NCBI GenBank assembly: GCA_900557195.1
Contig: USRT01000010.1
Location: 1 to 62,515, forward strand
From: an uncultured Clostridium sp.
Lineage (GTDB): Bacteria; Bacillota; Clostridia; TANB77; CAG-508
Direction: 5' to 3'
DNA: 62,515 nucleotides
The notes under the pieces are model-generated. The model did no database searches. It had not been told where the DNA came from and worked only from the letters and a program-made list of their open reading frames with translations. Shown here one piece after another: positions 18,860-27,508 of the stretch. The first letter of the stretch is position 1. The number at the start of each line of letters is the position of its first letter. The position numbers and the translations under genes are program-made.

Positions 18860-18968
18860 TTTGCTCCTCCTTTTTTTTACAACATAATAGCTACCACATT
18901 ATTGACTATAGAAATTTATAGATTTTTTATAATTAATAATGTGATTAGATACTATTCACAGCTCATTC

Positions 18969-19150
18969 AAAAGCACATACTAGCATACCAAAGGTTAATA
19001 TATATAAATTTAAATAAATCGCAGATGGTACTAAAATTTAACATTCTTGCACATAAACTGCGTGGTATAAAAGTAATTATTAGCAGTCACCCGCCACGCT
19101 TCAAGATTGGTTTAAATTTATATATATTAACCTTTGGTATGCGGTAACAT
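18969..19150. repeat. Structured repeat element, copy E2
   Basis: About 182 nt, with AAAAGCACATACTAGC at one end, GCGGTAACAT at the other, and a perfect 32-bp stem (18983-19014 with 19111-19142) whose sequence is different from the stem in E1. Shared inner blocks: GATGGTAC, CTGCGTGGTATAAAA, CACGCTTCAAGATTGGTTTAA, with GCGTGG/CCACGC able to pair. It lies between accD and accA inside what looks like one operon, so it should be transcribed. Confidence 0.75.
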
Positions 19151-19219
19151 TGTAACATATAAAAAATAAGCCGTGAATTGTAACAAGAGTTTAATATATT
19201 TTCCATTTTTTTAATATAT

Positions 19220-20065
19220 CTATTTATGTAATTGCAAAATTTTATATAATGTATCTTTCATATCTTTTCTTTCAACAATCTTATCAATAAAACCATGTTC
19301 TAATAAAAACTCTGATTTCTGAAATCCGTCTGGAAGTTTTTGTTTAATTGTTTGTTCTATTACTCTAGGTCCTGCAAATCCTATTAGAGCATTTGGTTCT
19401 GCTAAAATTATATCTCCTAAAGATGCAAAACTTGCTGTAACACCTCCTGTTGTAGGGTCTGTAAAAACAGATATGTATAGAAGTCCGGCTTCATCGAGTT
19501 TCGCCAAAGCTGCTGATGTTTTAGCCATTTGCATTAAAGAAATAATTCCTTCTTGCATTCTCGCTCCTCCAGAAACGCAAAACATTATAAGAGGTAATTT
19601 ATTTTGTATTGCATCTTCTACAGCAAGTGTTATTTTCTCTCCAACAACACTTCCCATACTTCCCATCATAAAATTACCATCCATAACAGCTATAACTACT
19701 TTTTCACCATTTATTTCGCCAAATCCAGTGGTAACTGCTTCTTTTATATTAGTTTTTTCTTGCAAGGTTTCTATTTTTTTATTATACCCTTCAAAATTCA
19801 ATGGATTTCTAGTTTCCATATCTTTATTAGTTTCTTTAAAAGTTCCTTCATCTATAATTTGAGAAATTCTACGTCTAGCAGATAATCTAAAGTGTTTTCC
19901 ACAATTAGGACACACACTGTAGTTTTTATGTACTTCATCTTTGTATAAAATTTCTTTACAAGCATCACACTTAACCCATTTTCCAACTAACATATCAGAT
20001 GCTTTTACATTTTTTTTGTTTTTCTCTTCTGTTTGATTAATTTTTTTAATTTTATCTATTATCAT
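19220..20065 (-). CDS. accD: Acetyl-CoA carboxylase carboxyltransferase, beta subunit
   Basis: 281 residues. The N-terminal zinc ribbon is visible as CDACKEIL and CPNCGKHFR (residues 35-60), then the crotonase-like core with GEINGEKVVIAVMDGNFMMG and CVSGGARMQEGI, PTTGGVTASFA and LIGFAGPRVIEQT. Pairs with AccA. Intact, normal length. Confidence 0.96.
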   Translation of the reverse strand: MIIDKIKKINQTEEKNKKNVKASDMLVGKWVKCDACKEILYKDEVHKNYSVCPNCGKHFRLSARRRISQIIDEGTFKETNKDMETRNPLNFEGYNKKIETLQEKTNIKEAVTTGFGEINGEKVVIAVMDGNFMMGSMGSVVGEKITLAVEDAIQNKLPLIMFCVSGGARMQEGIISLMQMAKTSAALAKLDEAGLLYISVFTDPTTGGVTASFASLGDIILAEPNALIGFAGPRVIEQTIKQKLPDGFQKSEFLLEHGFIDKIVERKDMKDTLYKILQLHK

Positions 20066-20129
20066 AATTTGTTATACTTCCTTTATAATTTATTTGTAAA
20101 TAAATATCTGTTATTTAGATAAATATTAA

Positions 20130-20231
20130 TTAATTATAAATATTTTTTATTTCTATTATTTGAGGCAATTCTTTTGCTTGTGGTTTTCCCATATGCTTTA
20201 TATTAGGAATAAATACTTTTTCTACCTCAAT
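20130..20231 (-). CDS. Possible 33-residue ORF with non-standard start
   Basis: An open frame lies between accC and accD, beginning IEVEKVFIPNIKHMGKPQ and ending NIYN. There is no ATG/GTG/TTG; an ATT codon sits six bases after AAGGAG. It may be a small protein with an AUU start or a remnant of a lost gene. Low certainty. Confidence 0.2.
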   Translation of the reverse strand: MEVEKVFIPNIKHMGKPQAKELPQIIEIKNIYN

Positions 20232-20242
20232 ATTCTTCTCCT

Positions 20243-21588
20243 TTAGACACCAAATTCTTTTTTTATAAAAGATGTATCATAGTTATTTTTAATAAAATTC
20301 TCATTTTCCAAAATACTATATAAAAAGTCTATATTAGTATCTATTCCTTCCACAATAAATTCTCCAAGTGCACTCTTCATTTTTGCAATTGACTCATTTC
20401 TATCATTTCCATGAACTATAATTTTAGCAATCATTGAATCATAAACTCTTGGTACTTCATAATCTGCATAAATTGCTGTATCTACTCTAATACCATTTCC
20501 ACCTGGAATATGAAGTCCTGTTATTTTACCAGGACAAGGCATAAAATTCTTACTTGGATTTTCTGCATTAATCCTACATTCCATACTATGCCCTTTAAAA
20601 CTAATATCTTTTTGTTTCAAATTCATCTTTTCACCAGATGCTATTTTTATTTGTTCTTTAACAATATCTATTCCTGTAACCATTTCTGTTACTGGATGTT
20701 CTACTTGAACTCTTGTATTCATCTCCATAAAATAGAAATTTTTATTTTTATCCACTAAAAACTCTATAGTACCAGCATTTGAATATCCTATTTCTTTACA
20801 AGCCTTTACTGCCACTTCTCCCATTTTCTTCCTTAACACATCAGAAATAACTGCTGATGGTGTTTCTTCTAAAACTTTTTGATTTCTTCTTTGAACAGAA
20901 CAATCTCTTTCTCCCAAATGCACTACATTTCCATATTCATCTGCTAATATTTGCATCTCCACATGTCTTGGATTTTCTATAAATTTCTCGATATAAATAC
21001 TATCATCATTAAAAGATACTCTAGATTCTTGTTTTACAACTTCAAAAAATTTAACTAGTTCTTCTTCAGAATAAGCTACTCTTATTCCTTTACCTCCACC
21101 GACCGGCTAGATGCTTTTATAATAATTGGATATCCAATTTTTTCACCTATGCTTTTTGCTTCATCTATATCTTTTACTAATCCATCTGATCCAGGTACTA
21201 CTGGTACACCAGCCTTTTGCATTGTTTCTTTTGCCATTGACTTATTTCCCATTAGTTCTATTAATTTATAAGATGGTCCTATAAACTTTATTCCAATCTC
21301 ATCACACATTTTAGCAAAAGTGCTACTTTCAGATAAAAAACCAAATCCTGGATGAATACTATCTGCACCTGTTAAACAAGCTGCTTCTAGTATATTTTTT
21401 ACATTTAAGTAACTTACTGCTGATTTAGCAGGTCCAATACAAACAGACTCATCAGCCATTTTTCTATGTAATGAATCTTTATCTATCTCTGAATATACTG
21501 CAACTGTTCTAATTCCCATTTCTCTACAAGCTCTTATTATCCTTACCGCAATTTCTCCACGATTAGCGATTAGTACTTTCTTTAACAT
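20243..21588 (-). CDS. accC: Biotin carboxylase, recoded twice in tandem (+1 at 21105 and 21101)
   Basis: Restored protein of 447 residues, the expected length. Start ATG 21588 (MLKKVLIANRGEIAVRI) although the frame stays open upstream through a repeat. Visible: HPGFGFLSE, the ATP-grasp glycine loop, the catalytic EMNTRVQVEHPVTE and MECRINAE. Two extra C bases fall before the GGT codons of Gly162 and Gly163, inside SS-GGGGKG, the mobile loop over ATP; the coding strand reads AGC-C-GGT-C-GGT-GGA. In the zero frame a TAA follows six codons later. Span 1346 is 3n+2, as expected. Carboxylates biotin on AccB. Confidence 0.94.
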
Positions 21589-21602
21589 CTTTTTTCCTTT
21601 CA

Positions 21603-21716
21603 TTTGTGCCAATGGGGACGGGGCATTTTGGCACATTTTATATAAATATTTAAAAATAATATTATTACATTTTTTGTGCCAAAATGCCCCGTCCCCATTG
21701 GCACCCATTGGCACAA
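21603..21716. repeat. REP-like palindrome (copy 1)
   Basis: Perfect 30-bp inverted arms (21606-21635 and 21675-21704) with core TGGGGACGGGGCATTTTGGC, a short AT-rich loop, and a second copy of the outer motif (CCATTGGCAC) on one side. Same family as 43205-43317. Lies between fabZ and accC, reaching to within 15 bases of the accC start. Confidence 0.8.
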
Positions 21717-21721
21717 ATTTC

Positions 21722-22144
21722 TTAAACAATAGCAAAAGTTAATTCTCCCTTAGCTGCAAGCTTTCCATCCACTGTTGCTAAGGCCTCTCCTACACCTATA
21801 GGCCCTTTTCTTTTTATAATTTTAACTTCTAACTTTAAAACATCTCCTGGTACAACCTGTTTTTTAAATCTTAATTTATCAATTCCACCAAATAAAGCAT
21901 TTCTTCCTTTATTTTCTTCTAATGATAAAATTGCAACTGCACCAGTTTGAGCCATTGCTTCTACAATTAGAACCCCTGGCATAATTGGCATACCTGGAAA
22001 ATGTCCTTCAAAATAAGGTTCATTTATACAAACATTTTTATAGGCAACAGCACTTTCTCCCGGAACATAATCTTCTACTCTATCTATCATTAAAAATGGA
22101 CTTCTTTGTGGTATTATCTCCATAATTTGATTAATATCTAGCAT
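21722..22144 (-). CDS. fabZ: 3-hydroxyacyl-ACP dehydratase
   Basis: 140 residues of the FabZ hot-dog fold: start MLDINQIMEIIPQRSPFLMI, active-site histidine in YFEGHFPGMPIMPGV, and glutamate in EAMAQTGAVA. Dehydrates 3-hydroxyacyl-ACP in the elongation cycle. Located between accB and accC as in many Firmicutes. Confidence 0.96.
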   Translation of the reverse strand: MLDINQIMEIIPQRSPFLMIDRVEDYVPGESAVAYKNVCINEPYFEGHFPGMPIMPGVLIVEAMAQTGAVAILSLEENKGRNALFGGIDKLRFKKQVVPGDVLKLEVKIIKRKGPIGVGEALATVDGKLAAKGELTFAIV

Positions 22145-22159
22145 ATTTTTCTTCCTTTC

Positions 22160-22621
22160 TTATTTAATTTTAATTAACACCTGTCCATATTCTACCATTT
22201 CTTCATCTTTAACCAAAATTTCTGCAACTTCTCCATCAAATTCTGATTCTATTTCATTCATTAACTTCATAGCTTCTACTATACAAAGTATATCACCTTT
22301 TTTTACTTTATCTCCTACTTTAACAAAAGCTTCTTGTTTTGGAGATGGTCTTCCGTAAAAAGTACCTACCATTGGGGATTTTACTAATTTATAGTCTTCT
22401 TCTTTGTCACAATCATTTTGAATATTTTTAGCATCATCACCTACTGCTGTATTTATATTAATGTTAGGAGCACTTTGATTTAAGTCCTTAACAACTTCTT
22501 TTACTACAGTTTCATTTTTCTTCATACTAATTTTTAATCCATCAGGAAATTCAATATTTATCTCATCTATTTTGGCTTCTCCCATGTCATCCATCAATTT
22601 TTTTATCTCATCATAATTCAT
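22160..22621 (-). CDS. accB: Biotin carboxyl carrier protein of acetyl-CoA carboxylase
   Basis: 153 residues. The biotinyl domain ends the protein: LVKSPMVGTFYGRPSP thumb region, then VEAMKLMNE with the target lysine at about 117. The N-terminal part has the usual MNYDEIKKLMD helix and a linker. Biotinylated by the BirA-type ligase encoded at 26100-26678. Confidence 0.95.
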   Translation of the reverse strand: MNYDEIKKLMDDMGEAKIDEINIEFPDGLKISMKKNETVVKEVVKDLNQSAPNININTAVGDDAKNIQNDCDKEEDYKLVKSPMVGTFYGRPSPKQEAFVKVGDKVKKGDILCIVEAMKLMNEIESEFDGEVAEILVKDEEMVEYGQVLIKIK

Positions 22622-22641
22622 ATAAAATAACCTCCATCTAT

Positions 22642-23382
22642 CTACATAATCATTCCACCGTCAACATTTAAAACTTGACCTGTTATATATGTATTTTCTT
22701 CTGATCCTAAGAAATATACAGCATTTGCTACTTCTTCTGCTTTTCCCATTTTCCTTAATGGTATTTGAGAATGAATAGATTCTTTTACTGTATCTGATAA
22801 CACATCTGTCATATCTGTTTCTATAAATCCTGGTGCTACTGCATTTGCTAAAATATTTCTACTTGCTAATTCTTTAGCTATACTTTTTGTAAATCCTATA
22901 ATTCCTGCTTTTGATGCTGCATAATTTGCTTGACCAGCGTTACCACTAACTCCAACAACAGATGAAATATTTACAATTCTTCCATTTCTTTGTTTCATCA
23001 TATAACTAATAACATTTTTTGTCATATTAAATGTTCCTTTTAAATTAACATTTATAACTTCATCAAAATCTTCTTCTTTCATTCTCATTAATAAATTATC
23101 TTTAGTAATTCCTGCATTATTTACTAAAACATCTATCTTTCCAAATTTTTCTATTGCATTTTTTACTATTTCTTCACATGCAGCCAAATCTGTTACATCA
23201 CCTTTTACACATAAAACTTCTACATTTCCATTTTGATTTAATTCATTTTCTAACTTTGTTACATCTGTCTTATCCGAAACATAATTTACAACTATGTTAT
23301 ATCCATTTTTAGCAAATTTCCTAGCAATTTCCTTTCCAATCCCTCTTGAGCCACCTGTAATAAAAGCTACTTTTTTATCCAT
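22642..23382 (-). CDS. fabG: 3-oxoacyl-ACP reductase
   Basis: 246-residue short-chain dehydrogenase: NADPH loop ITGGSRGIGKEIA, LVNNAGITKD, catalytic Ser (NISSVVG), Tyr-x-x-x-Lys (YAASKAG), and C-terminal GGMIM. Usual FabG length. Followed directly by accB, with no fabF between them as would be common. Confidence 0.95.
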   Translation of the reverse strand: MDKKVAFITGGSRGIGKEIARKFAKNGYNIVVNYVSDKTDVTKLENELNQNGNVEVLCVKGDVTDLAACEEIVKNAIEKFGKIDVLVNNAGITKDNLLMRMKEEDFDEVINVNLKGTFNMTKNVISYMMKQRNGRIVNISSVVGVSGNAGQANYAASKAGIIGFTKSIAKELASRNILANAVAPGFIETDMTDVLSDTVKESIHSQIPLRKMGKAEEVANAVYFLGSEENTYITGQVLNVDGGMIM

Positions 23383-23636
23383 ATCTCTTTCAATCCCTTC
23401 ATCATAGATTATTTATTTAAAGTTATACACGTTATATCACATTTAAAACTGAATTTGCAAATTGTATAAAAATTATCCAAACAATTATATTTAAAATATT
23501 TCATGTTATAATTCTTATATAAATTATTGTTAAGTAAAATTTAATATGTATCAATCAACAAACACATAGATTCAATATATATACCAACTTAAAAATTCGT
23601 TTTCCAAACCCTGTCTGATATATATGATATATTTAC

Positions 23637-24575
23637 TTAATTAACAGCCTCTAAAAAATCCTCTAAAGACTTTACATCACTTACAGAAAACACTCTTATT
23701 TCTTCACCTTTAAGCTCTTTTTTCACGAATCCAGATAAAGCCTTTCCAGGTCCAATTTCTACAAATGTATCTATTCCTTCATCCTTCATTCTTTTAATTG
23801 CCTTATCAAATCTAACAGAACTTACAATATGATTTGCTAAAATATCTTTAATATTATCATCTTTTTTGTAAAAATCCCCATCTATATTTTTTATTACTTT
23901 ATTTTCATTTATGTTAAAACTTGCCTTTTCTAATTCTTTAGAAAATAATTCTCTTGCTTTATTTAACTTCTCTGTGTGAAAAGGACCACTTGTTTTTAAT
24001 TTAATAACTCTTTTGGCATTTAAATTATTAAGTTCCATTATTGCTTCTTCTATTCCTTCAGATTCTCCAGAAATTACAGTTTGATCTGAATAATTATAAT
24101 TTGCAGGAACAACAAATTTACCATTTGCTCTTATTTTCTCACAAACATCTTCTATAATAGAACTATCTAAACCAATAACTGCAGCCATTTCAAAATCACC
24201 CTCTGGAACGAAATTCGCCATATAATATCCTCTTTTTTCTAAAAGTTTCATTCCCTCTTCAAAACTAATATATCCTGAATATATTAATGCAACATATTCA
24301 CCTAAACTTAATCCAACTGAAATGTCTGCTTTGACTCCATTAGACTTCAAAACTTCTAGTAAAGCTAAACTTGTAACAGCTATTCCAATTTGTGTATTTT
24401 GTGTTTTATTAAGTTCTTCTTCTGTTCCTTCGAAACACATTTTCTTAACATCGATCCCTAAAATATTACTTGCTTGTTCATACACTTTATTTGCTTCTTC
24501 ATACTTTTCACATATATCTTTCCCCATTCCTATCGTTTGAGCACCTTGTCCTGGGAATAAAAAGGCTGTTTTCAT
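23637..24575 (-). CDS. fabD: Malonyl-CoA:ACP transacylase
   Basis: 312 residues: FLFPGQGAQTIGMG at the start, nucleophile serine in VGLSLGEYVAL, the arginine-containing second half and catalytic His in SGPFHTEKL. Loads malonyl groups on ACP. First gene of the cluster; a 254-base gap separates it from fabG. Confidence 0.95.
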   Translation of the reverse strand: MKTAFLFPGQGAQTIGMGKDICEKYEEANKVYEQASNILGIDVKKMCFEGTEEELNKTQNTQIGIAVTSLALLEVLKSNGVKADISVGLSLGEYVALIYSGYISFEEGMKLLEKRGYYMANFVPEGDFEMAAVIGLDSSIIEDVCEKIRANGKFVVPANYNYSDQTVISGESEGIEEAIMELNNLNAKRVIKLKTSGPFHTEKLNKARELFSKELEKASFNINENKVIKNIDGDFYKKDDNIKDILANHIVSSVRFDKAIKRMKDEGIDTFVEIGPGKALSGFVKKELKGEEIRVFSVSDVKSLEDFLEAVN

Positions 24576-24717
24576 TATTTTCTACCTCCATAACTTATTT
24601 ATTTTTATCTTTATGAAAAATCTATTGTATTATTATAATTTTTATTATTCATATATCACATTTATCCATTATAAATCAAGTTATATTTTATCTTAAATGG
24701 TATATTTTATCTATTAG

Positions 24718-24731
24718 TCTGACTGGTCAGA
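24718..24731. promoter_or_regulatory. Candidate operator upstream of fabD
   Basis: Palindrome TCTGACTGGTCAGA (six-base arms, two-base centre) about 145 bases ahead of the fabD start. Position fits a repressor site for the fab operon, but it does not match the FapR or FabT consensus I know. A further imperfect hairpin (AAAACACA...TGTGTTTT, about 24759-24800) lies beyond. No gene was seen between 24576 and 24924. Confidence 0.3.
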
Positions 24732-24924
24732 TTTGATACATTTAGTTATAAAAAATAAAAACACAATGATAAGGCATGCCTTTTTATACCACTGTGTTTT
24801 ACTTTTTTATAACATTTATACACTCCCAGTTTATTAGTAGCAGATGCTTAATATCTGCATAAGTAGTTTTAATATACTTTGTATTTAGCTTTATATTATA
24901 TATTAAAAATAGTAATATTTATAA

Positions 24925-25101
24925 TTATTGTACCTTTTCCTTTAAACTATTAAAGCTATATACATCTAAATGTGCCTCTAAAGTCATTGAGCTAAAAAAA
25001 TAATTATCATGAGCATACTTGTCCCATTCCTCTTTTGTCATTTCACTATTTTCTTTTAATTTCCTTTTAAATTCTTTTAAACTTCTTAGATAGTAATTCA
25101 T
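24925..25101 (-). CDS. Small hypothetical protein
   Basis: 58 residues, charged and helical: MNYYLRSLKEFKRKLKENS, then EEWDKYAHDNYF. A strong GAGAGGTGAG ribosome site precedes the ATG. No family recognised. It lies with two other small genes, one an HTH regulator, in an accessory patch between fabD and birA. Confidence 0.55.
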   Translation of the reverse strand: MNYYLRSLKEFKRKLKENSEMTKEEWDKYAHDNYFFSSMTLEAHLDVYSFNSLKEKVQ

Positions 25102-25212
25102 ATACTCACCTCTCTATAATAATTATATTATTATTATATACACTTATGTTTACTTTGTATCGCGAAATTTGTCGAATACATGATAAAAAAGCATTAAATA
25201 TTTATTACTTAT

Positions 25213-25434
25213 TTAATGCTTTTTAATAATTCTTCTACATAACTTGTTAAAACCAATTCCACAGATATAGCCTATCGACTCACTAGATAAATATCCATTT
25301 TGTACAGCAAATCTATTCCAAGTCTTTTCGTTAGGCCTAGTTCTAGTTGTTTTTATATACCTTTCCAACTCTTTAAGTGATATTTCATAATAAAATTGTA
25401 CTACATATTTATTACTATCCATGATAATTACCAT
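25213..25434 (-). CDS. Small hypothetical protein next to an HTH regulator
   Basis: 73 residues (or 69 from the second ATG). Segments VQFYYEISLKELERYIK and NEKTWNRFAVQNGYLSSESIGY suggest a small helical DNA- or protein-binding fold; ends in a basic CRRIIKKH. Overlaps the HTH gene's end by seven bases, so the pair is coupled. No family recognised. Confidence 0.5.
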   Translation of the reverse strand: MVIIMDSNKYVVQFYYEISLKELERYIKTTRTRPNEKTWNRFAVQNGYLSSESIGYICGIGFNKLCRRIIKKH

Positions 25435-25628
25435 GTTACTTTATATAATTCTGTTATCTCAATGTCTAAAGCCTTAGCTAGTTTTACACTTACTAATAAA
25501 CTTGGCATTTTATAATTATTCTCTATATCACTTATATGAGAAACCGAAACTCCACTTCTATCTGATAGTTTAGTTAAAGTTACTTTCTTTTCCTGTCGTA
25601 TTTGTTTTAATAAAATTTCTATCTGCAT
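25428..25628 (-). CDS. Xre-family HTH regulator
   Basis: 66 residues from the ATG behind GGTGGTGAAG. A single helix-turn-helix: IRQEKKVTLTKLSDRSGVSV then SHISDIENNYKMPS, ending ELYKVTW. Acts as a DNA-binding repressor; with the coupled small gene it looks like a two-gene regulatory module. In-frame GTG codons upstream are less likely starts. Confidence 0.75.
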   Translation of the reverse strand: MQIEILLKQIRQEKKVTLTKLSDRSGVSVSHISDIENNYKMPSLLVSVKLAKALDIEITELYKVTW

Positions 25629-25959
25629 CTTCACCACCGACTTTTAGTATGTTCATATTTTGTTTTATTTAACCACATATTCTTTTCGCTATGGCGGAAT
25701 TGTTAAAAATAATGTCAGTTTTATTAAATATATTTTAAATATTTTCCAATTTCATTTTAATCTATTTTTATTTTCGCAACTAATTTTAGTTAAATTTAAC
25801 CTATTTGTTAGTATGTATTCCAAATTTTTGTTTGTATTTTATCATAAATATAATTTTTGTAAATAGTATTAATATTATAATTTAGTTTTTTTAAAATTTT
25901 AGTCCATCTATTTTATATACTAGAAAGTTTCTATATGTGTGCTCTTACCTAGCAAAAAA

Positions 25960-26047
25960 ATGATACAAATGAAGAGTACCCTGTTTAGTAGACCATACTG
26001 TCTTTTTCATTATTATCTACTAAACAGGGTACTCTCCATTTGTGTCA
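25960..26047. repeat. Long inverted repeat
   Basis: Arms of 33 bases (25960-25992 and 26015-26047) with 31 matches, around a 22-base loop; core AGAGTACCCTGTTTAGTAGA. Could be a strong bidirectional terminator after birA or a small palindromic mobile element. The rest of 25638-25959 is AT-rich with no gene seen. Confidence 0.75.
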
Positions 26048-26099
26048 TTTTCCTTTAATATATTTTATAGATTTACGATTTTATAATTCTTATTTTTTA

Positions 26100-26678
26100 T
26101 TAAATTATTAATCTTATATTTCTTTCAAATATCTCTAAAAATCTTTTTATTATTTCTTCTCTAGAAAATTCTTTATTATATTCTCTTTTTAATGAAGTAG
26201 CTATATTCACTGTATCTGTATTAAAATTATCTTCATTAACATTAAATCCTATTCCTATTAATATATGATTTACTTTATCTTTACTTGTACTAGTCTCTGT
26301 TAATATACCTGCTATCTTTTTACCATTTAAAAACACATCATTTGGGTATTTTATTGTTAATTTATAGTTGTATAACTCACTAATTGTATTTACTATACAT
26401 TCAGCAATTAACTTAGTAAGTCCATCTAGCACTTGTATATTACATTTAGGAAAAATAATTAAAGTCATTGCTATATTTTTTCCAATACCTGTATACCATA
26501 TGTTTTCCTTAGTACCTCTTCCTTTATTTTGACTATCAGCCAAAATAATTGTACCATTATCTATTTTTGTATTTATTAATTTTTTTGCTTCATCTTGAGT
26601 AGAACCAATTTCTTTATAATATATAACATTTTTTCCTAAAATATTAGTTCTGGATTTCTTTATTTCTTCTATATTCAT
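26100..26678 (-). CDS. birA: Biotin-protein ligase (no DNA-binding domain)
   Basis: 192 residues covering the catalytic domain only: IGSTQDEAKKL, the biotinyl-AMP loop NKGRGTKENIWY (GRGRxxR-like), and KYPNDVFLNGKKIAGIL, then a partial C-terminal cap. Lacks the N-terminal HTH of regulatory BirA. Its substrate is presumably AccB of the nearby acetyl-CoA carboxylase. Confidence 0.92.
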   Translation of the reverse strand: MNIEEIKKSRTNILGKNVIYYKEIGSTQDEAKKLINTKIDNGTIILADSQNKGRGTKENIWYTGIGKNIAMTLIIFPKCNIQVLDGLTKLIAECIVNTISELYNYKLTIKYPNDVFLNGKKIAGILTETSTSKDKVNHILIGIGFNVNEDNFNTDTVNIATSLKREYNKEFSREEIIKRFLEIFERNIRLII

Positions 26679-26690
26679 ATATTCTCCTAT

Positions 26691-27002
26691 TTAGTAAGCG
26701 CATATTGAATTTTTCATTAGGTCATTTACAATATCTTCAAAGTTGCACATTACTCCATTACTAACTAATTTATCTAATATACTATCAATTTCATTTTCAT
26801 CTTCTGTTATTTGTGCAATATCGCTTATTTCTTTGCATGGTAAACTATTTTCTTTTACAACTTCTATTCCATATAATTCATCTTTTGTTTTGTAATACTC
26901 AATTTTCTCTGTTACTCTATCTCCTGTTTCATTAATATTTTTGTTTATTTCTATACATGCATATAAACTTTTCATTGGTCCTTTTTCTCCTTTCTTCTTC
27001 AT
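26691..27002 (-). CDS. Conserved-looking hypothetical protein
   Basis: 103 residues, or 94 from the second ATG (MKSLYACIEI). Beta-rich start (KIEYYKTKDELYGIEVVKEN) and an acidic helical half ending with two cysteines. The layout resembles small DUF6514-type proteins of clostridia, but this is a weak call. Sits 12 bases before birA. Confidence 0.5.
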   Translation of the reverse strand: MKKKGEKGPMKSLYACIEINKNINETGDRVTEKIEYYKTKDELYGIEVVKENSLPCKEISDIAQITEDENEIDSILDKLVSNGVMCNFEDIVNDLMKNSICAY

Positions 27003-27181
27003 ATTGTGTTGCTATTTTACAACATAATATTTCATATTACAACAAGTTTTCATCGTCTTATTCTTTGATATTTTGACATTTTTCGTCATGTTTTTATATT
27101 TTCCGATATCTATTCACATAATTTGTATACCAAAAAACGGCAAAAAATTACATTTTTTAATGTTGTAACATTTCTCGAAAG

Positions 27182-27505
27182 TTATTTATTTAATTTTGCT
27201 CTAAAATCTGCTATTTTTTTATTTATTTCCTCAAGACTTTCATCATAATAATTATCTATTACTCGTAACTGTTTTATAGATAAATTTTCTAATAATTCTG
27301 GATTATCTTCTGTAATATCTATTATCTCTTTTGCTTTTTGTCTATTTTCACTTTCTTTTCTTAATTTTTCTATATTAGTTAATTCAGAAGCATTTTTAGT
27401 TTTCTCTTCAGTTTTAGGCTCTTCTAACATCAAATTTTTCTTTTTAAATATACTAGCAAAAAACTCTTTTATATTAATATATATCTTTTGTATAGTATTT
27501 ATCAT
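27182..27505 (-). CDS. Small coiled-coil protein
   Basis: 107 residues: amphipathic basic start (INIKEFFASIFKKKN), a charged linker, then ELLENLSIKQLRVIDNYY and a final helix. LLENLSI plus helix recurs in the gene at 17684-17875. The start is three bases beyond the stop of the preceding TGA-interrupted gene, so it is the end of that operon. Function unknown. Confidence 0.5.
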   Translation of the reverse strand: MINTIQKIYINIKEFFASIFKKKNLMLEEPKTEEKTKNASELTNIEKLRKESENRQKAKEIIDITEDNPELLENLSIKQLRVIDNYYDESLEEINKKIADFRAKLNK

Positions 27506-27508
27506 ATA

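Noticed and set aside
20962..21735. accC starting upstream at 21735 through the palindrome
   Set aside because: The extra residues are the translated repeat; MLKKVLIANRGE at 21588 is the family start.
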